Assembly: GCF_904067045.1 (NCBI RefSeq)
Contig: NZ_CAJFDC010000001.1
Coordinates: forward strand, 940,001 to 1,004,000
Reading direction: 5' to 3'
DNA from: Pseudomonas sp. FEN
GTDB lineage: Bacteria; Pseudomonadota; Gammaproteobacteria; Pseudomonadales; Pseudomonadaceae
Length of the DNA stretch: 64,000 nt
The stretch's first letter is position 1, and every line of letters begins with the position of its first letter. Made by a program: the position numbers and the translations under genes. This document shows, piece after piece, positions 49,754-59,001 of this stretch. A model generated the notes under the pieces. That model searched no databases. It was not told the origin of the DNA and worked only from the letters and a program-made list of their open reading frames with translations.

Positions 49754-51049
49754 ATGAATGTTTTGATCATCGGCAGCGGTGGCCGTGAACACGCCCTGGC
49801 CTGGAAAGTGGCGCAGGACCCGCGGGTCAAGAAAGTTTTCGTGGCTCCGGGTAATGCCGGTACCGCCATCGAGGCCAAGTGCGAAAACGTCGCCATCGAC
49901 GTTCTGGCCCTTGAGCAGTTGGCCGATTTCGCCGAGAAAAACGTGTCGCTGACCATCGTCGGCCCGGAAGTGCCGCTGGTCGCCGGCGTCGTCGACCTGT
50001 TCCGCGCCCGTGGCCTGGACTGCTTCGGGCCAACCGCCGGAGCGGCCCAGCTCGAAGGTTCCAAGGCCTTCACCAAGGACTTCCTGGCCCGCCACAAGAT
50101 CCCGACCGCCGACTACCAGAATTTCACCGAGATCGAGCCGGCCCTGGCCTATCTGCGTGAAAAAGGCGCGCCGATCGTGATCAAGGCCGATGGCCTCGCC
50201 GCTGGCAAGGGCGTGATCGTCGCCATGACCCTGGGCGAAGCCGAAGACGCCGTGCGCGACATGCTCGCCGGCAATGCCTTCGGTGAAGCCGGTTCGCGGG
50301 TGGTCATCGAGGAATTCCTCGACGGCGAAGAAGCCAGCTTCATTGTCATGGTTGACGGCAAGAACGTCCTGCCCATGGCCACCAGCCAGGACCACAAGCG
50401 CGTCGGCGACGGCGACAGCGGCCCGAACACCGGCGGCATGGGCGCCTACTCGCCGGCACCGGTGGTCACCGCCGAGGTGCACCAGCGGGTCATGGACCAG
50501 GTCATCTGGCCCACCGTGCGCGGCATGGCCGAGGAAGGCAACGTCTACACCGGTTTCCTGTACGCTGGGCTGATGATCGACCAGGCCGGCAACCCGAAAG
50601 TCATCGAGTTCAACTGCCGCTTCGGCGACCCGGAAACCCAACCGGTGATGCTGCGCCTGCAATCGAGCCTGATCCTGCTGATCGAGGCCGCATTGGCCCA
50701 GGCCCTGGACAAGATCGAAGCCCAGTGGGACCCGCGTCCGAGCCTGGGCGTCGTCCTGGCCGCCGGCGGTTACCCCGGCGACTACGCCAAGGGCGCCGTG
50801 ATCAGCGGCCTGGATGCTGCCGCTGGCCTGGAAGGCAAAGTCTTTCACGCCGGTACCGCATTGAAGGATGGCCAGGTAGTAACCTCCGGCGGCCGCGTGC
50901 TCTGCGCCACCGCCCTGGGCAACAGCGTCGAAGCCGCGCAGCAGCAAGCTTACAAGCTCGCAGCTAAGATTGATTGGGAAGGCTGCTTCTACCGTAGCGA
51001 TATCGGCTACCGTGCAATTGCACGCGAACGCGCAGATTCAAAGGAATAA
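49754..51049 (+). CDS. purD: Phosphoribosylamine-glycine ligase
   Basis: This 431-residue ATP-grasp enzyme joins phosphoribosylamine and glycine to give GAR, an early purine step. Motifs are NVLIIGSGGREHALAWKVAQ (cut here to its first part), the ATP-grasp IVIKADGLAAGKGVIVAM, DHKRVGDGDSGPNTGGMGAY and VIEFNCRFGDPETQ. Two hairpins follow the stop codon. It precedes retS by 99 bases. Confidence 0.96.
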   Translation: MNVLIIGSGGREHALAWKVAQDPRVKKVFVAPGNAGTAIEAKCENVAIDVLALEQLADFAEKNVSLTIVGPEVPLVAGVVDLFRARGLDCFGPTAGAAQLEGSKAFTKDFLARHKIPTADYQNFTEIEPALAYLREKGAPIVIKADGLAAGKGVIVAMTLGEAEDAVRDMLAGNAFGEAGSRVVIEEFLDGEEASFIVMVDGKNVLPMATSQDHKRVGDGDSGPNTGGMGAYSPAPVVTAEVHQRVMDQVIWPTVRGMAEEGNVYTGFLYAGLMIDQAGNPKVIEFNCRFGDPETQPVMLRLQSSLILLIEAALAQALDKIEAQWDPRPSLGVVLAAGGYPGDYAKGAVISGLDAAAGLEGKVFHAGTALKDGQVVTSGGRVLCATALGNSVEAAQQQAYKLAAKIDWEGCFYRSDIGYRAIARERADSKE

Positions 51050-51050
51050 A

Positions 51051-51088
51051 CTATCCGAAAGGATAGGCAAGGGCGTTCAGCCCTTGCC
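51051..51088 (+). terminator. Two adjacent hairpins after purD
   Basis: CTATCC-GAAA-GGATAG (51051-51066, a GNRA tetraloop) is directly followed by GGCAAGGGC-N5-GCCCTTGCC (51066-51088, sharing one G). Neither has a T-tract, so rho-independent termination is uncertain; they may protect or fold the mRNA. Confidence 0.6.
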
Positions 51089-51148
51089 GAACTATTCCAG
51101 CCCTGCGCATAGTTATCACCAGGCATCAACCTACGAAGGGATTTCGCC

Positions 51149-53923
51149 GTGCGCTGGCTCAGGATCGCCATAGGTTTCACTGTCAGCTTGCTGACCCTGC
51201 TCTGCCTTGCTCCGGCCCAGGCCTCGCCAGGTATTGGCTGGGCGTCCTTGCTTGACGAACAGGCCGACCTGCAACTGAGCGATATCCGTTCTTCGCGCTA
51301 CACCAACCAATTCAGTCCGGTTGAGCTTGAACGCCTGACCGCCGCCAGGCCCGAGGGAGCCTTGTGGCTACGCTTTCGCCTGCAACCGGGCACACACGAA
51401 CAAGTGCTACGGATCTTCGCCCCCGACCTCGCGCGTCTGGATCTCTATACCCTCGACGGCGACAACCTGATCGCCCAGGTACACACCGGCAACAACCTGC
51501 CCCAGGCCGAGCGACCGCTGCCCAGCAGTGACTTCATGCTGCCGCTGGTACAAAGTCCGCGGCCGCTGGATGTCTACCTCAGGCTGGTGTCCAAGCACGA
51601 GCTGCGTCCGCATATCACCCTCGAGCCGGCCATTGCGGTCGCGGCCGACCAGAACCAGTCACTGCTCTACGGCCTGTTATTCGGCTGCCTGATGATGCTG
51701 ATCCTGCACAACCTGATCCGCTTCGCCTATACCCGCTCGCGCAGCAGCCTGTGGCTGGCCTCCTGCGAGGGCTTCCTGCTGCTCAGCGCGCTGTTCCTGC
51801 TGAACCTGATCGGTCCCTGGCTGCCCGACTGGCATGGCGCGCAAACCCCCGCCGCCTATGTGGCGCTGCTGCTGACCGCGCCCTGTGGGTTGATGTTCAC
51901 CTATTCGTTCTTTTCGCAATTGGGCCCGCACCCGCTGAACAAGCTGCTGCTGGGCGATATTCTGCTCATCAGCCTCGGCGGCCTGCTGCTGTTGTTCGTC
52001 GACACCCTGCCACTGAACATCATGACCTACGGTCTGGTCGGCCTGGCGAGCCTGAGCATCCTGCTGGTGGCCGCCTATCACTGGCAAAAGGGCTACCGCC
52101 CGGCACGCCTGTTCGTGGTGGCCATGGTGATCTTCAACATCGGCACGCTGGTCATCCTCCCGGCGCTGCTGGGGCTGACGCAGGTGGCGCCGCAAGGCCT
52201 GATCATCGCGTTGCTGATTTTTATCTGCGTCAGCGGCCTGTTGATGAGCGTGGCCCTGGGCGAGCGCCGCCGCAGCATTACCGAAGACCAGTTCAGCCTC
52301 AGCCGCGACCTGGCGGCCAGCAACGCGGAAATCGCCGCCAAGGCCGAGTTCCTGGCAAAGATCAGCCATGAGATCCGCACACCGATGAACGGCGTGCTGG
52401 GCATGACCGAACTGCTGCTCGGCACGCCGTTGTCGGTCAAGCAGCGCGACTATGTGCAGACCATCCACAGCGCCGGCAACGAGTTGCTGACCCTGATCAA
52501 CGAGATCCTCGATATCTCCAAGCTGGAGTCCGGGCAGATCGAACTGGATGACGTGCAGTTCGACCTCAATGCCCTGATCGATGACTGCCTGAGTATTTTC
52601 CGCGCCCGGGCCGAGCAGCAGAATGTCGAGCTGATCAGTTTTATCCAGCCACAGGTGCCCCGCGTGATCAGCGGCGACCCGACGCGCTTGCGCCAGACCC
52701 TGCTCAGCCTGCTGGAACACGCCCTGAAGAAAACCGACGAAGGCGAGATCCTGATTGTCGTCGCCCTCGACGAACGCAGCGGCCAGCCACGCCTGCGCAT
52801 CGCGGTCCAGGACAGCGGCGTGCCGATGGGCGACGAAGAGCGTGACGCCCTGCTCCACGCCGAGCTGCAGAGCAAGAACTTCCTCGCCGCGACCCGCCTG
52901 GGCGGCAACCTGGGGCTGGTGATCGCCCGCCAACTGGTGCAACTGATGCAAGGCGAGTTCGGCATCAAGAGCGGCACCCACCAGGGCAGTACCCTGTGGC
53001 TGACCCTGCCGCTGGATCCGTTGCTCCTGGAGAACCCGACTTCCGACCTCGACGGCCCGCTCAAGGGCGCTCGGGTACTGGTGGTCGATGACAACGACAC
53101 CTGCCGCAAGGTGCTGGTGCAGCAATGCAGCGCCTGGGGCCTGAACGTCAGCGCGGTGCCGTCGGGCAAGGAGGCCCTGGCGCTGCTGCGCACCAAGGCA
53201 CACCTGCGCGACTATTTCGACGCGGTGCTGCTGGACCAGAACATGCCCGGCATGACCGGCATGCAACTGGCGGCGAAGATCAAGGAAGACCCGAGCCTGA
53301 ACCATGACATCCTGCTGATCATGCTCACCGGCATCAGCAACGCGCCGAGCAAGATCATCGCGCGCAATGCCGGGGTCAAGCGCATCCTCGCCAAGCCGGT
53401 GGCCGGCTACACCCTCAAGACCACCCTGGCGGACGAACTGGCCCAGCGCGACAAGGGCCCCGCGCCGACACCGATGACCAGTCCCGAGCAGGTGGAACCG
53501 ATCTCGGTACCGAGCGACTTCCGGATCCTCGTGGCCGAAGACAACAGCATCTCCACCAAAGTGATTCGTGGCATGCTCGGCAAGCTCAACCTCAAGCCCG
53601 ACACCGCCAGCAACGGCGAAGAAGCCCTGCGGGCGATGAAAGCCCAACGCTACGACCTGGTGCTGATGGACTGCGAGATGCCGATCCTCGACGGTTTTTC
53701 CGCCACCCAGCAACTGCGGGCCTGGGAGGTCGGCAACCAGCGCGTGCGCACCCCGGTAGTGGCTCTGACCGCACACATTCTCAGCGAACACAAGGAACGC
53801 GCGCGCCAGGCGGGCATGGACGGGCATATGGCCAAGCCGGTGGAGTTGTCGCAACTGCGTGAATTGGTCGAGCATTGGGTGGCCGAACGCGCGAATCAGC
53901 AGGCCCAGGTACCGACCTCCTGA
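51149..53923 (+). CDS. retS: Hybrid sensor kinase RetS, regulator of exopolysaccharide and type III secretion
   Basis: This 924-residue RetS is a GTG-started hybrid sensor (GAAGGGA upstream). A signal peptide (1-25) precedes a 7TMR-DISMED2 periplasmic domain (about 27-165) and seven membrane helices (about 170-375). The DHp domain has H407 in FLAKISHEIRTP, then an ATPase domain, REC1 with D696 (LLDQNMP) and REC2 with D841 (LMDCEMP). These match PAO1 RetS H424, D713 and D858 after a 17-residue offset. RetS restrains GacS and so the Gac/Rsm pathway. The ATP-binding site is degenerate (see findings). Order purD-retS-marC-like fits PA4855-4857. Confidence 0.94.
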   Translation: MRWLRIAIGFTVSLLTLLCLAPAQASPGIGWASLLDEQADLQLSDIRSSRYTNQFSPVELERLTAARPEGALWLRFRLQPGTHEQVLRIFAPDLARLDLYTLDGDNLIAQVHTGNNLPQAERPLPSSDFMLPLVQSPRPLDVYLRLVSKHELRPHITLEPAIAVAADQNQSLLYGLLFGCLMMLILHNLIRFAYTRSRSSLWLASCEGFLLLSALFLLNLIGPWLPDWHGAQTPAAYVALLLTAPCGLMFTYSFFSQLGPHPLNKLLLGDILLISLGGLLLLFVDTLPLNIMTYGLVGLASLSILLVAAYHWQKGYRPARLFVVAMVIFNIGTLVILPALLGLTQVAPQGLIIALLIFICVSGLLMSVALGERRRSITEDQFSLSRDLAASNAEIAAKAEFLAKISHEIRTPMNGVLGMTELLLGTPLSVKQRDYVQTIHSAGNELLTLINEILDISKLESGQIELDDVQFDLNALIDDCLSIFRARAEQQNVELISFIQPQVPRVISGDPTRLRQTLLSLLEHALKKTDEGEILIVVALDERSGQPRLRIAVQDSGVPMGDEERDALLHAELQSKNFLAATRLGGNLGLVIARQLVQLMQGEFGIKSGTHQGSTLWLTLPLDPLLLENPTSDLDGPLKGARVLVVDDNDTCRKVLVQQCSAWGLNVSAVPSGKEALALLRTKAHLRDYFDAVLLDQNMPGMTGMQLAAKIKEDPSLNHDILLIMLTGISNAPSKIIARNAGVKRILAKPVAGYTLKTTLADELAQRDKGPAPTPMTSPEQVEPISVPSDFRILVAEDNSISTKVIRGMLGKLNLKPDTASNGEEALRAMKAQRYDLVLMDCEMPILDGFSATQQLRAWEVGNQRVRTPVVALTAHILSEHKERARQAGMDGHMAKPVELSQLRELVEHWVAERANQQAQVPTS

Positions 53924-54038
53924 CGGCCGGGCCCAGCTCGATCCGTAACAATCGGTGCGCTCCATTCCCCGACAGAGCCGACAGCCCGCGCAACGCCTGA
54001 TAGACTGCCGGCGCCCTCCTCCGCCGCGAGCCCAGACC

Positions 54039-54635
54039 ATGCTCCACGTGTTATTCAGCGTTTACCTGAAGATGCTCGTGCTCTATAGCCCGTTCTTCGT
54101 CCTATCCTGCTTCATCAGCCTGACCCGGGGTTATTCCAGCAAGGAACGGCGACGCCTGGCCTGGAAAGTCGCGCTGGCGACGCTGGTGTCCAGCGTGCTC
54201 CTGTATCTGTTCGGGCGGGTGATCTTCAGTGTGTTCGGCATCACCGTGGATGCCTTCCGCATCGGTGCCGGCAGCGTGCTGTTCATTTCGGCGCTGGGCA
54301 TGGCCCAGGGCAAATCGGCGGTGCAGACCGACAACATGCAGCAGGACGTGACCATCGTGCCGCTGACCATCCCCCTGACCGTTGGTCCCGGCACCATCGG
54401 TGCGCTGCTGGTGATGGGGGTCAGCCAACCGCACTGGGACGACAAGCTCTCGGCCATCGTCAGTATTGCCCTGGCGAGCCTGACCGTCGGCGTGGTGCTG
54501 TACCTGTCCAACCGGATCGAACGTATCCTCGGCGACCAGGGCTTGCAGATCGTCAGCCGCCTGATGGGGCTGTTCGTCTGCGCCCTGGCGGCGCAGATCA
54601 TCTTTACCGGGGTACGCGGGTATCTGGTGCCTTGA
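54039..54635 (+). CDS. MarC-family membrane protein
   Basis: This 198-residue protein has six membrane segments of the MarC/UPF0056 family (VYLKMLVLYSPFFVLSCFIS, IPLTVGPGTIGALLVMG with the characteristic Pro-Gly motif). Function is unknown; an early link to multiple antibiotic resistance has been disputed. The start MLHVLFSVYL fits the family. It converges on the ATPase gene with 2 bases between stop codons. Confidence 0.88.
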   Translation: MLHVLFSVYLKMLVLYSPFFVLSCFISLTRGYSSKERRRLAWKVALATLVSSVLLYLFGRVIFSVFGITVDAFRIGAGSVLFISALGMAQGKSAVQTDNMQQDVTIVPLTIPLTVGPGTIGALLVMGVSQPHWDDKLSAIVSIALASLTVGVVLYLSNRIERILGDQGLQIVSRLMGLFVCALAAQIIFTGVRGYLVP

Positions 54636-54637
54636 AA

Positions 54638-55819
54638 TCAGGACTCGGAGCGGTCGCTCTTGAGTCCCTGAAGCAACCCTTCGCTTTCCAGCGCGGCGAC
54701 GACGCTTTGCTCCTCGACGGCGTAGACCCCCCGTGCCGCCCGCCATACCAGCTTCTTATCCTGCAATGCCACAAGCGCCTGTTGCACCCCAGGGATATCG
54801 GCTTTCGCCACATCGGGAGCAATGCCGGCAGCCCGCAGTGCTACAGCGTAAAGCAGCATGGTCTGGCTCTCGAAAGGGGCGTAGGCCGCTCCCGCAGCGG
54901 CCATCACCCGCAGCACCGCGGATTGAATAGGGGTGAGGCTGTGCACCACACGCATCAACTCCTGGTTCATGCCCCGCGCTTGAATGAGCACTTCCTCGGC
55001 AAAGCGCGCAGGCCCATTCTCATCGGTCAGGTCGAACTCGTACTGTAAAACTCCCGCCGCCGCCGCGAGCACCTCGGGACGGCTTGAGGCCTGCCGGAAC
55101 AATTCGAGAACCGACTTGGGCTCCAGCGAGAAGGGCAAAGCCACATTGGCACAGAACCACTCAATGTAATCGGCGCCCAATGGCGGGAACTTGATCAGCG
55201 GCGCGCCGAAGAATGCCTGGTCCTTGCTGTTGCGCAGCATCGCCAACTTGTCACTGTTGGACCCGGTACAGACCACGCGCAAACCAAAGTGCCGGCTGCT
55301 GTTGAGCTCGTCGCGGGCGGCCTTGAGGGCAAACATCGTCGCCACTCCCGCCTCGCTGGTGATCGCGTGCTGAGCCTCATCGATGATCAGCACAATCATC
55401 TTGCGCGTCTCATCCGAGAGTGCCGCCAATGCGGCGCTCAAGGAAATATCCTTGCCCAGGCCGATACGATCAAGATCGAACGACAGCCCGCCAACCTTGA
55501 GCTTGTCCATTCCGGCGCCCTTGGCCAGGCGCTGGATAACCCCTTCGTTTTTTGCCAGTTCGCTACGAATGGCACTCAGGATGACGGTCCCCGGATCGGC
55601 CGACATGTTTTCCCAGAGGTCGGCGTACACCACCAGGGTCCCAGCCGCCTCAAGCGCCGGGCGCAAGTCTTCACGCATGAAGGTGGACTTGCCGGTTCGA
55701 CGCGGTGCCGCGAAAAACAGGCCGGAGCTGGCAGCACTGCCGATAGCCGTGCTCAGGATATTTTTGGTGTACGCCTGGGCCTGGCTTGCACGATGGAAAA
55801 ACGGTTGGTGGGAGGGCAT
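54638..55819 (-). CDS. AAA-type ATPase with C-terminal winged helix, accessory
   Basis: This 393-residue P-loop ATPase has a variant Walker A FAAPRRTGKST (GPRR-like archaeal-ATPase form), a Walker B VLIIDEAQHA, a sensor-like VVCTGSNSDKL and a C-terminal region (about residues 290-390) that looks like a winged helix. It resembles ATPase_2/MNS-type accessory ATPases; I do not recognise a specific function. The start MPSHQPFFHR follows AAGGAG. A 10-bp repeat array lies immediately upstream and ends in the ribosome site. It lies at a break in gene order. Confidence 0.82.
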   Translation of the reverse strand: MPSHQPFFHRASQAQAYTKNILSTAIGSAASSGLFFAAPRRTGKSTFMREDLRPALEAAGTLVVYADLWENMSADPGTVILSAIRSELAKNEGVIQRLAKGAGMDKLKVGGLSFDLDRIGLGKDISLSAALAALSDETRKMIVLIIDEAQHAITSEAGVATMFALKAARDELNSSRHFGLRVVCTGSNSDKLAMLRNSKDQAFFGAPLIKFPPLGADYIEWFCANVALPFSLEPKSVLELFRQASSRPEVLAAAAGVLQYEFDLTDENGPARFAEEVLIQARGMNQELMRVVHSLTPIQSAVLRVMAAAGAAYAPFESQTMLLYAVALRAAGIAPDVAKADIPGVQQALVALQDKKLVWRAARGVYAVEEQSVVAALESEGLLQGLKSDRSES

Positions 55820-55830
55820 GGCAGGCTCCT

Positions 55831-55916
55831 TTATAGTCAATTATAGATAATTATAGATGATTATAGAGAAGCCGTTTCATAGCCAATTACAGACGATTAT
55901 AGAGAATTATAGATGC
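55831..55916 (-). repeat. Array of seven 10-bp AT-rich repeats upstream of the AAA ATPase
   Basis: Four exact-register decamers (consensus TTATAGANRA) span 55831-55870 and three more span 55887-55916, separated by 16 bases. On the gene strand each unit ends CTATAA, and the last one (55840-55831) runs into the AAGGAG ribosome site. A 10-bp period puts every copy on the same helix face, as for multimeric protein binding. The AT content is far above the surrounding sequence. Confidence 0.85.
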
Positions 55917-55940
55917 CGCTCTTTCTGAGGCCGCAGCTTC

Positions 55941-57647
55941 TCAAGACCGGGGCTTTTCACCATACCAGCGCGGGGTGTACACCCACTCGCCGCCCTCGGC
56001 GCGGGGGAAGACGCAGGTGGTGGACGAGCCGATGATAACCATCGTGCGCATATCCACCTGGTCCGGCGTCAATTCACCCAGGCTGGTCACCCGCAAGGTC
56101 TGTCCCGGCCGGCCGATATCCCGCCCCAGCACCACTGGCGTCTGCGCCGCGCGGTGCGCGGCGACGATTTCCAGGGCCCGGCCCAATTGCCAGGGTCGGG
56201 AACGCGAAATCGGGTTGTAGAAGGCCAGGGCGAGGTCGGCCTCGGCGGCCAGGTCGAGACGCTTCTCGATGATGGCCCAGGGCTTGAGGTTGTCCGAGAG
56301 CGACATCACGCAGAAATCATGTCCCAACGGCGCACCGGCCTGGGCCGCCGTCGCCAGCGAGGCGGAGACCCCCGGCAGGATCTCCAGGTCGACGCTGTGC
56401 CAGCGTGGGTCGGCGGACTCGTGCAGGGCTTCGAGCACCGCTGCCGCCATGGCGAATACACCCGGGTCGCCGGACGACACCACCACCACCGAACGGCCCT
56501 CGGCCGCCAACTCAAAGGCGTGTCGGGCGCGCTGCATCTCTTCGCGGTTATCGGTGCAGTGCAGCACCTGATCGGCGCGGAACGGCCCGGCCATGCGTAC
56601 ATAGGTTTCGTAACCCAGTACATCGTTGGCCTTCGCCAGTTCGGCCTTCACCGCCGGCACCATCAGTTCGGCGGCCCCCGGGCCGAGGCCGATCACCGCC
56701 AGGCGACCGCGTGGACGACCGATCCGCTCCGGCTCCAACGGCTGGCCGGCGACCGCGATCGCCAAGTCCGCGCCGACGCAGATCGCTGGCAACAACTGCG
56801 GTATTGCCTGTTGCGCCATTTCAGCGACAGAACCGCTCGAGGCGACAAAGCGCAACGGCACACCCAGCTCGACCGCCGCCGCGCGCAACGCGGAACTGGC
56901 CATCTCGCTGTCCGCCGCCAACAGGCAGGCCAGCGACTGCCGGGCGATATTCGCCCCGTGCAAGGCTTGGCGCACGGCACTGGCCAGCTCCGGCACCTGG
57001 GCCGCGACCGCCACCAGCACACTGCGCGGATAAATCAGCAATTCGTTGGCGGCCGGCGCGCGCTCGGCGCTGCCGACATGAATCGACAAGCGTGCCTGGC
57101 GATCCTCCGGCAAGTGCGCCTGCGCCAGCCAGGGCGCCGCCCCTTCGATACGCACGCTTTCGCCGGCCAGCAGGTCGGAGACAAAGCGTTTACCCAGTTC
57201 CAGATCGCCCAGGGCATAACCACTCGGCGGGTTCAGCAGGCAGGTGCCGAAACGCAGCTCACCACTGGTGGTGATGGCCGCCGCCACACCGAGGCCGGCG
57301 GCCATTTCCCGGGCCATGACATTCACCCCGCCGAGTCCCCCGAGCAGCGGCACCACGGCGCTGCCATCCTCGGCCACCGCCAGCACCGGCGGCTCGGCGC
57401 CTTTTTCCAGCAACACCGGGGCCAGCGTGCGGATCACAATACCGGCGGCGCACAGGGCAATGATGGGGGTGTCCTGCTGATAGAGCTGGCGCAGCGTCGC
57501 GCCAAATTCGTGGTACAGCCGATCGGCGCCGTCGACGCGCTCCGCCAGCCCGTAGACCAGCGCATCCGGGTAAATCCGTTGCAGCCGACGGGCCGTCGCC
57601 AGGCTGCCATTGCCGAGGATGACAATGGCCGGTTGCGCGCGACTCAT
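55941..57647 (-). CDS. cobJ: CbiG-CobJ fusion, precorrin-3B C17-methyltransferase
   Basis: This 568-residue protein fuses an N-terminal CbiG-like domain (about residues 1-310) to a CobJ methyltransferase (about 315-568, beginning [17 protein letters not shown], with [16 protein letters not shown] and [17 protein letters not shown]). CobJ contracts the corrin ring and methylates C17. The CbiG part resembles CbiG N-terminal and C-terminal regions. The start MSRAQPAIV overlaps the cobI stop in ATGA. It is last in cobG-cobH-cobI-cobJ. Confidence 0.93.
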   Translation of the reverse strand: MSRAQPAIVILGNGSLATARRLQRIYPDALVYGLAERVDGADRLYHEFGATLRQLYQQDTPIIALCAAGIVIRTLAPVLLEKGAEPPVLAVAEDGSAVVPLLGGLGGVNVMAREMAAGLGVAAAITTSGELRFGTCLLNPPSGYALGDLELGKRFVSDLLAGESVRIEGAAPWLAQAHLPEDRQARLSIHVGSAERAPAANELLIYPRSVLVAVAAQVPELASAVRQALHGANIARQSLACLLAADSEMASSALRAAAVELGVPLRFVASSGSVAEMAQQAIPQLLPAICVGADLAIAVAGQPLEPERIGRPRGRLAVIGLGPGAAELMVPAVKAELAKANDVLGYETYVRMAGPFRADQVLHCTDNREEMQRARHAFELAAEGRSVVVVSSGDPGVFAMAAAVLEALHESADPRWHSVDLEILPGVSASLATAAQAGAPLGHDFCVMSLSDNLKPWAIIEKRLDLAAEADLALAFYNPISRSRPWQLGRALEIVAAHRAAQTPVVLGRDIGRPGQTLRVTSLGELTPDQVDMRTMVIIGSSTTCVFPRAEGGEWVYTPRWYGEKPRS

Positions 57648-58378
57648 CCCTGCCACCGTTCGCCGGGCACAATGATCAGCGAGAAGTACGGCGAGGACAT
57701 CGGCTCGACCTCATTGAGCGGCACGATCTTCTGATTGGCCATGGTCGCCCGCTCCACATACAGGGCACGGCCAGCCAGGCCCAACTCTTCCAGCACCTGG
57801 CGAACCTTGTGGAAATTGCGTCCCAGTTTCATGATCACCGCCGCGTCGGCATCGGCCAGGCGGCGCTTGAGTTCGTCATGCGCCAACACGCCGGACAACA
57901 CCGACAGGCTCTGGTTGCGGTACACCAGCGGGACCCCGAGCACCGCGGCGCCGCCGAGCATCGAGCAGACCCCGGGAATCACCTGGGCCTCATAGCGCTC
58001 GGCCAGACGGTCGTGCAGGTACATATAGGAACCGTAGAAGAACGGGTCGCCCTCGCAGATCACCGCCACGTCGCGGCCGGCATCCAGGTGCGCGGCCACG
58101 GCCAGGCTGGCCTCGTCGTAGAAATCGCTGATCACCTGCTCATAGGACAAGGGCGCGGGCAGCGCCTCGGTGGTCACCGGATAGACCAGCGGCAACAGGG
58201 TCTGGGCCTCCTGCAAGTGCGCCTCGATAATGCCGAACGCATTGCCTTTCTTGCCCTTGGCGACGAAGTACGCCACCACCGGCGACTCGCGCAGCAGGCG
58301 CAGGGCCTTTAGCGTAATCAGTTCCGGGTCACCGGGACCCACGCCGAGGCCGATCAGACGTCCAGGCTGCTGCATCAT
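57644..58378 (-). CDS. cobI: Precorrin-2 C20-methyltransferase
   Basis: This 244-residue SAM methyltransferase methylates C20 of precorrin-2. The tetrapyrrole-methylase signatures are [40 protein letters not shown] and [20 protein letters not shown]. Its ATG overlaps the cobH stop in ATGA and its own stop overlaps the cobJ start, so three genes are tightly coupled. Confidence 0.94.
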   Translation of the reverse strand: MMQQPGRLIGLGVGPGDPELITLKALRLLRESPVVAYFVAKGKKGNAFGIIEAHLQEAQTLLPLVYPVTTEALPAPLSYEQVISDFYDEASLAVAAHLDAGRDVAVICEGDPFFYGSYMYLHDRLAERYEAQVIPGVCSMLGGAAVLGVPLVYRNQSLSVLSGVLAHDELKRRLADADAAVIMKLGRNFHKVRQVLEELGLAGRALYVERATMANQKIVPLNEVEPMSSPYFSLIIVPGERWQG

Positions 58379-59001
58379 TCAACCTCCGTAGCGAGGGCAT
58401 TCACCGCGGCGGCGGCCATGGCGCTGCCACCCAAGCGCCCCTGCATGATCACGAACGGCACGCCACGGCTATCGGCCGCGAGCATCGCCTTGGACTCGGC
58501 GGCACCGACGAAGCCCACCGGAAAGCCGAGGATCAGCGCCGGTTTCGGCGCGCCGGCATCGAGCATTTCCAACAGGTAGAACAGCGCCGTCGGCGCGTTG
58601 CCGATCACCACCACGCTGCCTTCCAGGTGGGGCCGCCACAGTTCCAGCGCCGCCGCCGAACGGGTATTGCCCAGGGCCTCGGCCAACTCGGGCACGCGCT
58701 CGTCGCGCAAGGTACAGATCACCGGGTTGCCGGCTGGCAGGCGCGCACGGGTCACGCCCTCGCTGACCATCCGCGCGTCGCAGAGAATCGCCGCGCCGGC
58801 CGCCAGGGCTTCGCGCCCGGCCTTGCCGGCACCGGGGGAAAATTGCAGGCCGTCGATGGCATCGACCATGCCGCAGGCGTGGATCACCCGCACGGCGAGC
58901 TTCTCCAGATCCGCCGGAATACGCGCCAGGTTGGCTTCCGCGCGAATGATCGCGAAGGAGTTGCGATAGATCTCCTGACCGTCGCGGATGTAATCAATCA
59001 T
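58375..59001 (-). CDS. cobH: Precorrin-8X methylmutase
   Basis: This 208-residue enzyme moves the C11 methyl to C12, giving hydrogenobyrinic acid. It begins [20 protein letters not shown] and has [11 protein letters not shown] and [15 protein letters not shown]; the catalytic His is in [15 protein letters not shown] lies 9 bases upstream. It overlaps cobG by 8 bases and cobI by 4. Confidence 0.94.
   Translation of the reverse strand: MIDYIRDGQEIYRNSFAIIRAEANLARIPADLEKLAVRVIHACGMVDAIDGLQFSPGAGKAGREALAAGAAILCDARMVSEGVTRARLPAGNPVICTLRDERVPELAEALGNTRSAAALELWRPHLEGSVVVIGNAPTALFYLLEMLDAGAPKPALILGFPVGFVGAAESKAMLAADSRGVPFVIMQGRLGGSAMAAAAVNALATEVE

Noticed and set aside
51677..54040. 787-codon open frame on the minus strand across retS
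   Set aside because: Antisense shadow of retS; Gln/His/Ala-rich with no family signal.
55831..55916. CRISPR array
   Set aside because: The unit is 10 bp with no spacers apart from one 16-base interruption and no cas genes; it is a regulatory-type direct repeat.
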